Made by a program: the position numbers and the translations under genes
Shown: one piece after another, positions 7,178 to 16,223 of the stretch
Position numbering within the stretch: position 1 is the stretch's first letter
Layout: each line of letters starts with the position of its first letter
The notes under the pieces: model-generated
The model's database searches: none
What the model saw: the letters and a program-made list of their open reading frames with translations, nothing else
Told to the model about the DNA's origin: nothing
Source: DASWZN01 sp036404435
GTDB taxonomy: Bacteria > Acidobacteriota > Terriglobia > Bryobacterales > Bryobacteraceae
Length of the DNA: 64,000 nt
NCBI GenBank assembly: GCA_036404435.1
Contig: DASWZN010000044.1
Coordinates: forward strand, 1-64,000
Direction: 5' to 3'

Positions 7178-8442
7178 TGGACGTCGTCATGCCCCAGATG
7201 GGCGAGAGCATCGTCGAAGGAACCCTGACGAAATGGCTGAAGAAGGCGGGCGACCGCGTGGAGCGCGACGAGGCGTTGTTCGAGATCTCGACCGATAAGG
7301 TGGACACCGAGATTCCTTCGCCCGCGGCGGGCACGTTGGCCGCCGTCCTGGTGGAAGAGGGCAAGACGGTGGCGATCAACACCGTGGTGGCGCGCATCGA
7401 CGAGACGGGTACGGCCGCAGCGGCGCCTCAAGCAGCAGCGGCTCCCGCGCCCGAACCGGTGGCTCAGGCGGCGCCTCCTCCGCCACCCGAGATCGAGGCG
7501 GTCGAAGTCCCGCCGGAGGAGACCGCGGGACCGCTATCGCCGCTGGTCCGGCGCATGGCGCGGGAGAACGGCATCGATTTGAAGCAGGTTCGTGGCTCGG
7601 GCGCGGGCGGGCGGATCACGAAGCAGGACCTGGAGGCCTACCTGGCGCAACGCACGGCTCCGGCCGCCGCGCCGCCCGCCGCTGCGCCCGTGATGCCGCC
7701 GCCCGTGGCGCCGCCTCCCTCCGCGCCCATCCCGCGCGCCGAAGCGGCCAAGGTTCGGATCGAACCGATGAGCGTGATGCGCGCGCGCATCGCCGAACAC
7801 ATGCTGGCCAGCCGCCGCACATCCGCGCACGTCACCACCATGCACAAGGTGGACATGACGCGCGTGGCCAAGATCCGGGCGCGGAACAAGGCCGAGGTGC
7901 AGGCGCGGTACGGGTTCTCGCTGACCTATCTGCCCTTCATCACGCGCGCCGCCTGCGAAGCGCTGCGCGCCTATCCGCTGGCCAACGCCTCGGTCGAGGG
8001 CACGAACATCATCCACCACAACGAGATCCACATTGGGATCGCGGTGGCGCTCGAGGCCGGGCTCATCGTGCCGGTAATTCGCAACGCCGACCAGAAGAAC
8101 GTCCTGGGGTTGCAGCACGCCATCGTGGACCTGGCCACGCGCGCCCGCTCGCGCCAGCTCAAGCCCGACGAGGTGCAAGGCGGCACGTTCTCGATCACCA
8201 ACTTCGGCAGCTTCGGCAGCCTGTTCGGCACGCCCATCATCAACCAGCCGCAGTTGGCGATCCTGGGAGTCGGCGCGGTGGAGAAGACACCCGTGGTGAT
8301 CGACGACGATGCCATCGCGATCCGGTCGATCGCTCTGATCGGGCTGACGTTCGATCACCGCCTGATCGACGGCGCCTATGCCGATCAGTTCATGAACAAG
8401 CTGAAGAGCGCGCTCGAGAGCTGGTCGGAGGAAGTGCTGTAA
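7174..8442 (+). CDS. 2-oxoacid dehydrogenase E2 (dihydrolipoamide acyltransferase)
   Basis: This is the core acyltransferase of a 2-oxoacid dehydrogenase complex. Domains in order: lipoyl domain (about 1-76; lipoylated Lys42 in ISTDKVDTE), an Ala/Pro linker, the peripheral-subunit binding domain (LVRRMARENGIDLKQVRGSG), a second Ala/Pro linker, and the catalytic domain ending in FDHRLIDGAYADQF, whose His395 and Asp399 form the HxxxDG active site. The 422-residue length is typical. The start ATG at 7174 overlaps the lipB stop, and a GAGGAGG site is at 7163-7169. Whether the substrate is 2-oxoglutarate or a branched-chain oxoacid cannot be decided, because no E1 gene is nearby. Confidence 0.93.
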   Translation: MMDVVMPQMGESIVEGTLTKWLKKAGDRVERDEALFEISTDKVDTEIPSPAAGTLAAVLVEEGKTVAINTVVARIDETGTAAAAPQAAAAPAPEPVAQAAPPPPPEIEAVEVPPEETAGPLSPLVRRMARENGIDLKQVRGSGAGGRITKQDLEAYLAQRTAPAAAPPAAAPVMPPPVAPPPSAPIPRAEAAKVRIEPMSVMRARIAEHMLASRRTSAHVTTMHKVDMTRVAKIRARNKAEVQARYGFSLTYLPFITRAACEALRAYPLANASVEGTNIIHHNEIHIGIAVALEAGLIVPVIRNADQKNVLGLQHAIVDLATRARSRQLKPDEVQGGTFSITNFGSFGSLFGTPIINQPQLAILGVGAVEKTPVVIDDDAIAIRSIALIGLTFDHRLIDGAYADQFMNKLKSALESWSEEVL

Positions 8443-8462
8443 GCCGCTCGTCAAGCGAATGC

Positions 8463-8468
8463 TAAAAT
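8463..8468 (+). promoter_or_regulatory. -10-like hexamer (TAAAAT) close to the BamA/TamA-like start
   Basis: TAAAAT ends 9 nt before the GTG start at 8478, with no Shine-Dalgarno in between. No good -35 was found. It may drive a leaderless or near-leaderless transcript. Confidence 0.35.
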
Positions 8469-8477
8469 GCTGGGTAC

Positions 8478-11414
8478 GTGATTCGGCCTGCGGCGACGAA
8501 GATAGCTCTGTTGCTCTGCCTGCTCGGGATAAGGGCTGCGGCGGCGCCCGAAGACTTCGAAGGCAGGCTGGTCCAGGCCATCGAGTTCGAGCCACAGCAG
8601 CAGCCCTACAGCCGGGAATACCTGGAAGAAATCGTGCCGGTGAAGGCCGGCGAGCTTCTGCGGCTGGCGGATGTCCGGGCGGCGATCGAGCGCCTGTATG
8701 CCACCGGCCGTTATGCCGGTATCCGCGTCGATGCGCGGGCCGCCGGCGGCGGCGTCATCGTGCGCTTCCTCACGCGCGGCAACTATTTCGTGGGCCGCGT
8801 GACCGTTCAGGAAATCCCGGCGCCGCCGGCCGCGGGCGTGATGATGAATTCCACGCGCCTTCAACTGGGCGCGCTGTATACGCCTTCGAGCATCGAGCTG
8901 GCCATCGGCAATCTGCGCGACGTTCTGCGCAGCGACGGCTTCACCGAGACGCGCATCGAGCCCGAATACCGGTACGATCCGGCAACGCAGCAGGTCGCCA
9001 TCCATTTTCGCGTCTCGACCGACGGGCGCGCGCACTACGCCGCTCCGCTCATCGCTGGAATTCCTGAGCGGCCGGACGAGGACATCGTCAAGACGACGCA
9101 CTGGAAGGGCTGGCTGGGCTGGAAGAAGGTCACCGAGTCACGGACGGAGGACGGGGCCGACCGGGTGCGCAAGTCCTACCTGAAGCGCGACCGCCTGGAG
9201 GCGCGGGTCTCCATCGACAAAATGGATTGGGATCGGCAGACCAACCTCACCCGCCCGACCCTGAGCGTCCAGGGCGGCCCGATCATCGAATTCACGACGG
9301 TGGGCGCAAAGGTCTCGCGGGGCAAGCTGAAGCAGTTGGTTCCGGTTTTCGAAGAGCAATCGGTCGATCGCGATCTTCTGGTCGAGGGCGCGAACAACCT
9401 GCGGGAGTACATCGAGAGCCAGGGCTACTTCGATGCCAAGGTGGACTTCTCATTGAAGTCCGCGCCGGGCCACCAGGTGATCGAGTACCGCATCGACCGA
9501 GGCGAGCGGCACAAGGTGGCGCTGGTGGCCATCCAGGGCAACCGTTCGTTCGGCATCGATACCATTCGCGAGCGAATGTATCTGCGGAAGGCCTCCTTGC
9601 TCCAGTTTCGGCATGGACGCTTCAGCGACGATTTCCTGCGTCAGGACGTGGAGGCGATCACGGCCCTCTACCGCGCGAACGGCTTTCGCGATGTCGAAGT
9701 GAAGACGCGCGTCGACCATAGCTACAAAGGCCGCGCGAATAGCCTGGCCGTGTTCATCGACATCAAGGAAGGGCCGCGGTGGCTGGTGGAGGGCCTCGAC
9801 ATCGAAGGCGTTTCGCCCGCCAATCGCGATGCGATCATGCGCCTCCTCGCAGCCCAGCCCGGCCAGCCGTTCAGCGAGCAGAGTGCCGCCATCGACCGCG
9901 ACAATGTCCTCGATTACTACTACAACCATGGCTATGCGAACGCCAGCTTCTCCTGGACCTTCACGCCCTCCGCGAAGCCGGAGCGGGCTGACATGCAGTA
10001 CACCATCCAGGAGGGCACGCAGAGTTTTCTGCGGCGTTACCTGGTGAGCGGCCTCCGGGCGACGGACCCCCGGCTGATTGCCGAACGGGAGGGGCTCCAT
10101 CCGGGAGATCCGCTGTCGCGGGTCAGCATGCTCGAAGCGCAGCGGCAGCTTTACGACCTGGGCATTTTTTCGCGTGTCGATATGGCGGTCCAGGACCCGG
10201 GCGGGGACGAACGCGACAAGTACGTGGCGCTGGATGTGGAAGAGGCCCGGAGGTATACGATTACCATGGGCTTCGGAGCGGAAATCGCCAAGATCGGCGG
10301 CTGCCAGACCTGTTTGGACGCGCCCGCGGGGCAAGCCGGCTTCAGCCCTCGCGTCTTGTTCGGCGTGACGCGGCGAAACTTTTTCGGGGACGGACACATC
10401 CTTTCGTTGCAGACCAGGATTTCGACCCTGGAGCAACGGGCCGTGCTCACCTACGAAGCGCCCCAGTTCCTGGGCAGTCCCAATCGAAACCTCCTGTTCA
10501 GCGGCCTGTTCGACGATTCGCGGGATGTGAACACGTTTTCGGCGCAAAGGCGGGAGGGTTCGGTGCAGATGGGCCAGAAGCTGAACCGGGCGAGCACGCT
10601 CCTCTACGGATTCTCGTTCCGCCGGGTGAGCGTGAGCAACTTGAAGGTGAACCCGGAGCTCATTCCACGCTTCTCCCAGCCGGCCCGCATCGGGATGCTC
10701 ACCGTCAACTACATTCTGGACCGCCGCGACGACCCGACCGACGCGCACAGCGGCATTTACACCACCATCGATGCCGGCTGGGCTTCCCACAACTTCAGCT
10801 CGCAGTCCGATTTCACGCGCCTCATCGTGCAAAACGCCACCTATCATCCGTTCGGCTTCGGCAGCCGCTACGTGCTGGCGCGTTCGGTCACGTTCGGCTG
10901 GCTGCAACCCTTGAAAGCCGGCGAACAGATTCCGCTTCCGGAAGAGCTGTTTGGCGGCGGCGCGTCCTCGCAGCGGGGTTTTCCGGAGGACCAGGCGGGA
11001 CCGCGCGATCTCGAGACGGGGTTTCCCCTGGGCGGGAACGCGCTGCTGGTCAACCAAGTCGAGCTGCGCTTCCCGCTGGCCGGCGATGACATCCGAGGCG
11101 TGCTGTTCTGGGATGCGGGCAACGTCTATTCCGACCTGAGAACGATCTCCTTCCGCGTTCACCAGCGGAATCTGGCCAACTTCAATTACATGGTGCATGC
11201 CGTCGGCTTCGGTTTGCGGTACAAGACCCCGATCGGGCCGGTGCGGTTGGATCTGGCTTATAGCATCAATCCTCCGACGTTTTTCGGATTCAAGGGCACG
11301 CTCGATCAGCTCGTCGCGTGCTCGGCCCCGGTTCCTCCCTCGAGCGGCTGCGTCCAGACGGTGCAGCAGATCAGCAACTTCCAGTTTCACTTCTCGCTGG
11401 GGCAGGCGTTCTGA
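8478..11414 (+). CDS. BamA/TamA-family outer membrane assembly protein
   Basis: This 978-residue Omp85 protein has a signal peptide (about 1-22), a long series of POTRA-type repeats (about residues 28-600; for example QAIEFEPQQQPYSREYLEEI, VALVAIQGNRSFGIDTIRER and RYLVSGLRATDPRLIAEREG), and a C-terminal 16-strand-type barrel (about 610-978). The barrel carries the conserved lid-lock motif as SSQRGFPED near residue 835 and ends in the outer-membrane signature phenylalanine (HFSLGQAF). Members insert beta-barrel proteins into the outer membrane. The following genes (SurA-like, TamB) argue for a TamA-like role paired with TamB. The start is GTG. At 978 residues it is longer than E. coli BamA or TamA, consistent with extra POTRA units. 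Confidence 0.88.
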   Translation: MIRPAATKIALLLCLLGIRAAAAPEDFEGRLVQAIEFEPQQQPYSREYLEEIVPVKAGELLRLADVRAAIERLYATGRYAGIRVDARAAGGGVIVRFLTRGNYFVGRVTVQEIPAPPAAGVMMNSTRLQLGALYTPSSIELAIGNLRDVLRSDGFTETRIEPEYRYDPATQQVAIHFRVSTDGRAHYAAPLIAGIPERPDEDIVKTTHWKGWLGWKKVTESRTEDGADRVRKSYLKRDRLEARVSIDKMDWDRQTNLTRPTLSVQGGPIIEFTTVGAKVSRGKLKQLVPVFEEQSVDRDLLVEGANNLREYIESQGYFDAKVDFSLKSAPGHQVIEYRIDRGERHKVALVAIQGNRSFGIDTIRERMYLRKASLLQFRHGRFSDDFLRQDVEAITALYRANGFRDVEVKTRVDHSYKGRANSLAVFIDIKEGPRWLVEGLDIEGVSPANRDAIMRLLAAQPGQPFSEQSAAIDRDNVLDYYYNHGYANASFSWTFTPSAKPERADMQYTIQEGTQSFLRRYLVSGLRATDPRLIAEREGLHPGDPLSRVSMLEAQRQLYDLGIFSRVDMAVQDPGGDERDKYVALDVEEARRYTITMGFGAEIAKIGGCQTCLDAPAGQAGFSPRVLFGVTRRNFFGDGHILSLQTRISTLEQRAVLTYEAPQFLGSPNRNLLFSGLFDDSRDVNTFSAQRREGSVQMGQKLNRASTLLYGFSFRRVSVSNLKVNPELIPRFSQPARIGMLTVNYILDRRDDPTDAHSGIYTTIDAGWASHNFSSQSDFTRLIVQNATYHPFGFGSRYVLARSVTFGWLQPLKAGEQIPLPEELFGGGASSQRGFPEDQAGPRDLETGFPLGGNALLVNQVELRFPLAGDDIRGVLFWDAGNVYSDLRTISFRVHQRNLANFNYMVHAVGFGLRYKTPIGPVRLDLAYSINPPTFFGFKGTLDQLVACSAPVPPSSGCVQTVQQISNFQFHFSLGQAF

Positions 11415-11416
11415 TT

Positions 11417-12169
11417 ATGAAAGAGGGCAAGCGCACAATTATGGCCGCAGATGAACGCGGATCAACGCAGATAAACCGTCTTTCCCCAATCCGGGTTCAT
11501 CCGCGTTCATCCGCGGCCGGCCCTGTCCTGGCCTTTTTCAGCCTGGCCCTCCTCCTGTGCGCCACGCTCCTTCCAGCGGAGATCATCGACCAGATCGCGG
11601 TGACGGTGGACAACCGGGTCATCACCACCAGCGAGATTGACGAGGCGCTGCGGGTGGCCGCGTTTCTCAACGGCGAGAAACCGGACCTCGGCCCGGCCGC
11701 GCAGCGGCGGATGGCGGACCGGCTGATCGAGCAGATCCTGGTTCGGCGCGAAATGGGACTCACCCGCTATCCGGAGCCCTCCCCCTCGGAGGTTGCGGCG
11801 ACGCTGGATCAAGCGAAGCGCCGGTTCTCGGGCGAAGCGCAATTCCAACAGGAGATGGCGGCGTACAACCTGACCCAGCGGCAGATCGAAAACGCACTCG
11901 GCCGCCAGATCACGCTGCTGCGCTACATCGACCTGCGGTTCCGCCCCGAGGTCCAGGTGCAGGAGAACGAAGTGCAGCAGTATTACGAGACGGTCTTCCT
12001 GCCCGAGATCCGCAAGAAAGGGATCGCGCCCGAGCCCACCTTCGAGGATGCCCGCGCCCAGTGCGAGGAGGCGCTCACGAGCGGGCTAGTGGACAAGCGG
12101 GTGGATGCCTGGCTGGTGGGAGCGCGGGAGCGGGCCCGCATCGACTACGCTGAAGATGCGTTCCGATGA
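11417..12169 (+). CDS. SurA N-terminal-domain chaperone without PPIase domain
   Basis: This 250-residue exported protein resembles the N-terminal chaperone domain of SurA/trigger-factor-type periplasmic chaperones. It has IIDQIAVTVDNRVITTSEID directly after the signal sequence, a helical bundle (LIEQILVRREMGL, NLTQRQIENALGRQ), and a C-terminal helix that returns to the core (DARAQCEEALTSGLVDKRVD). No parvulin (PPIase) domain is present. The hydrophobic signal segment (VLAFFSLALLLCATLLPA) is preceded by about 35 residues encoded partly by an inverted repeat (11445-11516). The start is ATG 11417 or 11441; no start codon follows the repeat before the signal core. It overlaps tamB by 4 nt, so it is part of the outer-membrane assembly operon. 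Confidence 0.82.
   Translation: MKEGKRTIMAADERGSTQINRLSPIRVHPRSSAAGPVLAFFSLALLLCATLLPAEIIDQIAVTVDNRVITTSEIDEALRVAAFLNGEKPDLGPAAQRRMADRLIEQILVRREMGLTRYPEPSPSEVAATLDQAKRRFSGEAQFQQEMAAYNLTQRQIENALGRQITLLRYIDLRFRPEVQVQENEVQQYYETVFLPEIRKKGIAPEPTFEDARAQCEEALTSGLVDKRVDAWLVGARERARIDYAEDAFR
11445..11516. repeat. Inverted-repeat element forming the N-terminus of the SurA-like protein
   Basis: A 28-nt left arm (11445-11472, starting CCGCAGATGAACGCGGAT) and a 28-nt right arm (11489-11516, ending TTCATCCGCGG) are complementary with about four mismatches around a 16-nt spacer. Within each arm the GATGAACGCG unit is nearly repeated. Similar GATGAACGCGGAT palindromes are, from memory, widespread in Acidobacteriota, Planctomycetes and others. 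Confidence 0.8.
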
Positions 12170-15100
12170 GGCGAGCCATCAAGGTCGCGCTGTACACGCT
12201 AGCCGGTCTCGCGGCCGCAGCCGTGGTGTGCGCCCTTGCCGTTCTCATCGTCATCCAGTCCGCTTGGTTCCACGAGAAGGTCCGGCAGCGGATGGTGCGG
12301 GAGATCGAAGACTCGACGGGCGGGCGCGTCGAGCTCGGTGCCTTCGATTTCGACTGGCACACCATGACTGTCTCGGTCCGGAACCTGGTGATCCACGGAA
12401 CCGAGAAGCCGGAGGAGGCTCCCTTCGCCCGCGCCGATCTGGTGCGCGTCGAGCTGAAGGTGATTTCGCTGCTCGAAAAGCGCGTCGACCTCGAATCGGT
12501 TTTGATCCAGCGGCCGCAGGTGAACGTGATCGTCTATGCCGATGGGCACACCAACGTTCCCCAGCCCAAGGCGGCCCGGAAGCCGCGCCGCGGCGCGATC
12601 GAAACCGTGCTGGATCTCGCCATCAAGCGCTTCAACCTGGTGGACGGCGTCGTACAGGCCGACATGCGCCGGCTTCCGTTGAACGTCCGTGGCGAGAATC
12701 TGCGGGCAGCGGTCGTCTACCGGACCGCGCCGGCCCGCTACGAGGGCGATGTCACTTTCCGAGACCTCGACGTGAAGGCGGGCGCGCGGCCGGCTCTCCC
12801 GATCGAAGTGGACGCGCACTGGGCGCTGCTTCGCGACCGGCTCGAAATCCGCCGGGCGCGCTTCGGGCTTGGTGAATCGTGGCTGAACGTCTCCGGCGTA
12901 GCCGAGCGCGTTGCCGCGCTCCAGATCCGCCTGAACTATTCGGCCCGGATCGGGGTCAAGGATGTCACGTCAGGTTTGGATCTGGGTCCGCTGGCGCATC
13001 GCGGCACGGTATCGCTGGAGGGCCGCGCCACAATCGCGGGTGCATCCCGGTACGCCGTCTCCGGCAAGCTGCGGGCGGGCGGCCTCGTAGTCGAAACAGG
13101 CGGTGTCCGGATCGAGGATGTCCGCGCCGATTCCGCGTTCGCGGCGGCTCCCGGACGCGTGACGCTCACGGGGCTGGCGGTCGACGCGCTCGGCGGCCGC
13201 TTCGAAGGCCGCGCGGAGGTCGCGGATTTCCGGCATTTCCTGGTGGATGGCGTCGCGCGCGGCTTCTCGCTTCGGCAGATGAAGCTAATTCGGGAGCTCG
13301 AGCGCGTGGCCTGGGACGGAATCGCATCGGGGCCGGTGCGGCTGAGCGCCGAAATACGGAATCGGCGGCTGGAGGAGCTGATGATCGAGACCCGGCTCGA
13401 TATTGCGCCCGGCGCGGGGCCGAATCCCATCCAGGGACTGGTCGACCTCAGCTACAATCTCGCGGCGCACGAGGTCTCCTTCGGTCCCTCGAGCTTGACC
13501 ACGAAGTTCAGCCAACTCGCCTTCAGCGGCGTGCTGGGAAGGAAACTGAGCGTCGCGCTCGACACCACGAATCTGGAAGACGCGCAAACCGCCATCGCGA
13601 TGTTCTCCACCGGCCCCCCGCCCGAGGTGCCGGTGAGGCTGACTAACGGGACCGCGGCATTCCACGGCGGCATGACCGGATCGCTAAGCGATCCGGCCGT
13701 CGATGGCCACGTCAAGGCCACCAACGTCGTGATCGCCGGCCGGCAGATTGACCGCGCCGAAGCGGACGTGACCGTGGCGCGCAACGGGTTCGCCGCGCGG
13801 CATGCGGCCTTCAGCAGGCTCGGGATGCGCGCGTCGGGCGAACTTCGAGTGGACTTTCAGGACTGGAAGCCCACGGATTCCTCGCCGCTTTCGGGCAGCT
13901 TGAGACTCCGGGCGCCGCACCTGGCCGACGTACTCGCGGCTACCGGCGCCGCGCCCATCGACGTCACCACCGGCGACCTCTCTTTGAACTTCGAGCTGGG
14001 AGGCACGCTGGGAGCGCCCGTGGCCTCGGGACACGCGCTGGCGCTGAAGGTGGTCGCCGGAGGCCAGCCGATCGACCGTATCGAAGGCGACCTGCGATAC
14101 GCCGCCAATGAGTTCGACCTTCTGCACGGGCAGTTCACGGCCGGCGCCGGCAAGGCGCAGCTCTCCGGCAGCTACAATCACCCGCCCGGGAATTGGAGGC
14201 AGGGACGCCTGCGGTTCGACGTGGAAACGAGCGGCATCGACCTGGCACAGGTGCAGGCCATAGCGGAGCGCGTGCCCGGCATCGAGGGACGGATCGAAGC
14301 GCAGGCGACCGGCGAGGTCACGATTACCGCCACGGGATTCCAGCCGGCGGCCTTCAACGGGCGGGCCAGCCTGCGCGATTTCGGCGTGAGTGGGGAGCAA
14401 CTGGGCTACCTGGGTCTCACTGCCACGACCCGCGGGCATTCGCTCGACGCCAAGCTGGAGGGCAAGCTGGCCGGCGCCGCCGTCACCGGTGCGAGCGCTT
14501 GGACGCTGGAGGGGGATTACCCCGCGCATGGGTGGATTGACTTCACTCCGCTGCAGTTCTCGACGCTGATCGCGTTGCTTCACCCGACAAAGGGAGGCGA
14601 GCCCTTCCCCTTCGAGGGTTTCGTCGCAGGTTCGGTCGATTTTTCCGGCTCGCCCGCGAACGTCCGGAGCTGGCGGGCGTCTGTCACCGTGCCTTCCATC
14701 GAGATCCGGCCATCCACGAGGCTCGTCGGGGAGGCTCAAGCGCCCGGCTTGACCCTCCGCAATACCGGCCCGGTCCTGATGGACGTGGATTCGAAGGGCG
14801 TCCACATGCGCCAGGCGCATCTCGAGGCCAAGGACACGGACCTCAACGCCAGCGGCCATCTCGGGTTCGGCGTGAGGAGCCCGTGGGATCTCCGCCTCCA
14901 GGGCGCCGTCAACCTGGCGCTGCTCGAAGACTTCGAGAGCCGCATGTACTCGTCCGGCTCGGTGGGGCTCGACGTGTCGCTGCGGGGCGAGCTGGCAAAT
15001 CCGGAAGTCTACGGGCGCATCGACCTGAAGAACGCGTCCGTCAGCTTCGTGGATTTCCCCAACGGCTTTGAGAACGCCAACGGGACGATTTTCTTGTACC

Positions 15101-16179
15101 GCGACCGCGCCACGATCGAAACGCTGACCGCGCAGAGCGGCGGAGGAAGAATCGACGCGAGCGGATTCGTCACCCTGGCCGGCGGAATCGCATTTCACCT
15201 GCAGGCGAAGACGGCCGGCGTGCGCGTGCGCTATCCCGAGGGCATCAGCTCGACGGCGACTGGCACGGTGACTTTCACGGGCACGCTGGAGCGCAGCCTG
15301 CTGGCGGGCACTGCGACGGTCACGCGCGTGGGGCTCAGCCTGCAATCGGACCTGGGCTCGATGCTGGCCCGCAGCGCACAGGTGGTCGAGGCGCCGCTCG
15401 AGCCCAGCCGCTTCCGGCAGGGCCTGCGCTTCGACCTGCACATCGTGACCGCGCCGCAGGTGCGCGTCCAGACGAATGTGGCCAAGGACGTGGAAGTCAA
15501 CGCCGACCTGTGGCTGCGCGGAGACGACGCCCGCCCCGTGCTGCTCGGGCGCGTGCTCCTCAACCAGGGGCAGGTGAACTTCTTCGGCACCCAATACGCC
15601 ATCAATTCCGGCCAGATTCTGTTCGTGAACGCGACCAAGGTCGAGCCCACTATGAATCTCAGCCTCGAGACGCGGGTGCGCGGCGTGAGCGTCACGCTGC
15701 ACATCTCCGGGCCCATGGACAAGCTGAACATGAGTTACACGTCCGACCCGCCGCTCCCGTTCTCGGACGTGCTGGCCCTTCTGACCACGGGACGCGAGCC
15801 GGGGCAGTTGTCGGGCACGACCCCGACGGCCTCGGCGCTGGTCGGCCAGAGCTATCAGCAGGGCGGCGCGAGCGCGCTGCTGAGCCAGGCCATCGGCAGC
15901 CCACTCACGGGCCGGTTGCAGCGCTTTTTCGGCGTCAGCCGCATCCAGATCAACCCGCTGGTTACCGGCCTCACCACCAGCAACGCCGCCGCGCAAATCA
16001 CGCTCCAACAGAACATCACGAACAACATCACGTTCACCTACATTTCGGACCTGTCCCGCGCGCAGGCCCAGACCATCCAGATGGAGTGGGACTTCACGCC
16101 CAACTGGAGCGGGCTGGCCGTCCGCGAAGAGAACGGATTGTTCGGCATCGACTTCCTGTACAAGAAGCAAATCAAGTAG
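12166..16179 (+). CDS. tamB: TamB-family translocation/assembly protein (AsmA-like)
   Basis: This 1337-residue inner-membrane-anchored protein has a single N-terminal membrane helix (about residues 6-28). A very long repetitive beta-strand body typical of the AsmA-like superfamily follows, then a C-terminal TamB/DUF490 domain (about 980-1337; for example ARPVLLGRVLLNQGQVNFFG and TYISDLSRAQAQTIQMEWDF). TamB-like proteins bridge the periplasm, and recent work on the family supports phospholipid transport to the outer membrane as well as barrel assembly with TamA. The ATG overlaps the SurA-like stop (ATGA). The combination TamA-like, SurA-like, TamB in one operon is functionally coherent. Length is near that of E. 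coli TamB. Confidence 0.92.
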   Translation: MRRAIKVALYTLAGLAAAAVVCALAVLIVIQSAWFHEKVRQRMVREIEDSTGGRVELGAFDFDWHTMTVSVRNLVIHGTEKPEEAPFARADLVRVELKVISLLEKRVDLESVLIQRPQVNVIVYADGHTNVPQPKAARKPRRGAIETVLDLAIKRFNLVDGVVQADMRRLPLNVRGENLRAAVVYRTAPARYEGDVTFRDLDVKAGARPALPIEVDAHWALLRDRLEIRRARFGLGESWLNVSGVAERVAALQIRLNYSARIGVKDVTSGLDLGPLAHRGTVSLEGRATIAGASRYAVSGKLRAGGLVVETGGVRIEDVRADSAFAAAPGRVTLTGLAVDALGGRFEGRAEVADFRHFLVDGVARGFSLRQMKLIRELERVAWDGIASGPVRLSAEIRNRRLEELMIETRLDIAPGAGPNPIQGLVDLSYNLAAHEVSFGPSSLTTKFSQLAFSGVLGRKLSVALDTTNLEDAQTAIAMFSTGPPPEVPVRLTNGTAAFHGGMTGSLSDPAVDGHVKATNVVIAGRQIDRAEADVTVARNGFAARHAAFSRLGMRASGELRVDFQDWKPTDSSPLSGSLRLRAPHLADVLAATGAAPIDVTTGDLSLNFELGGTLGAPVASGHALALKVVAGGQPIDRIEGDLRYAANEFDLLHGQFTAGAGKAQLSGSYNHPPGNWRQGRLRFDVETSGIDLAQVQAIAERVPGIEGRIEAQATGEVTITATGFQPAAFNGRASLRDFGVSGEQLGYLGLTATTRGHSLDAKLEGKLAGAAVTGASAWTLEGDYPAHGWIDFTPLQFSTLIALLHPTKGGEPFPFEGFVAGSVDFSGSPANVRSWRASVTVPSIEIRPSTRLVGEAQAPGLTLRNTGPVLMDVDSKGVHMRQAHLEAKDTDLNASGHLGFGVRSPWDLRLQGAVNLALLEDFESRMYSSGSVGLDVSLRGELANPEVYGRIDLKNASVSFVDFPNGFENANGTIFLYRDRATIETLTAQSGGGRIDASGFVTLAGGIAFHLQAKTAGVRVRYPEGISSTATGTVTFTGTLERSLLAGTATVTRVGLSLQSDLGSMLARSAQVVEAPLEPSRFRQGLRFDLHIVTAPQVRVQTNVAKDVEVNADLWLRGDDARPVLLGRVLLNQGQVNFFGTQYAINSGQILFVNATKVEPTMNLSLETRVRGVSVTLHISGPMDKLNMSYTSDPPLPFSDVLALLTTGREPGQLSGTTPTASALVGQSYQQGGASALLSQAIGSPLTGRLQRFFGVSRIQINPLVTGLTTSNAAAQITLQQNITNNITFTYISDLSRAQAQTIQMEWDFTPNWSGLAVREENGLFGIDFLYKKQIK

Positions 16180-16223
16180 CCGCCGGCCCAGCGGTCGCCG
16201 CCGCCTGTGCTAGCCTTCGTCCT

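Noticed and set aside
9450..11390. 646-codon frame antisense to the BamA/TamA-like gene
   Set aside because: Shadow of a real gene; composition (Arg, His, Val, Ala) is typical of antisense GC-rich frames and no domain is seen.
13684..16170. 828-codon frame antisense to tamB
   Set aside because: Same reason; tamB gives a coherent membrane anchor and C-terminal domain on the plus strand.
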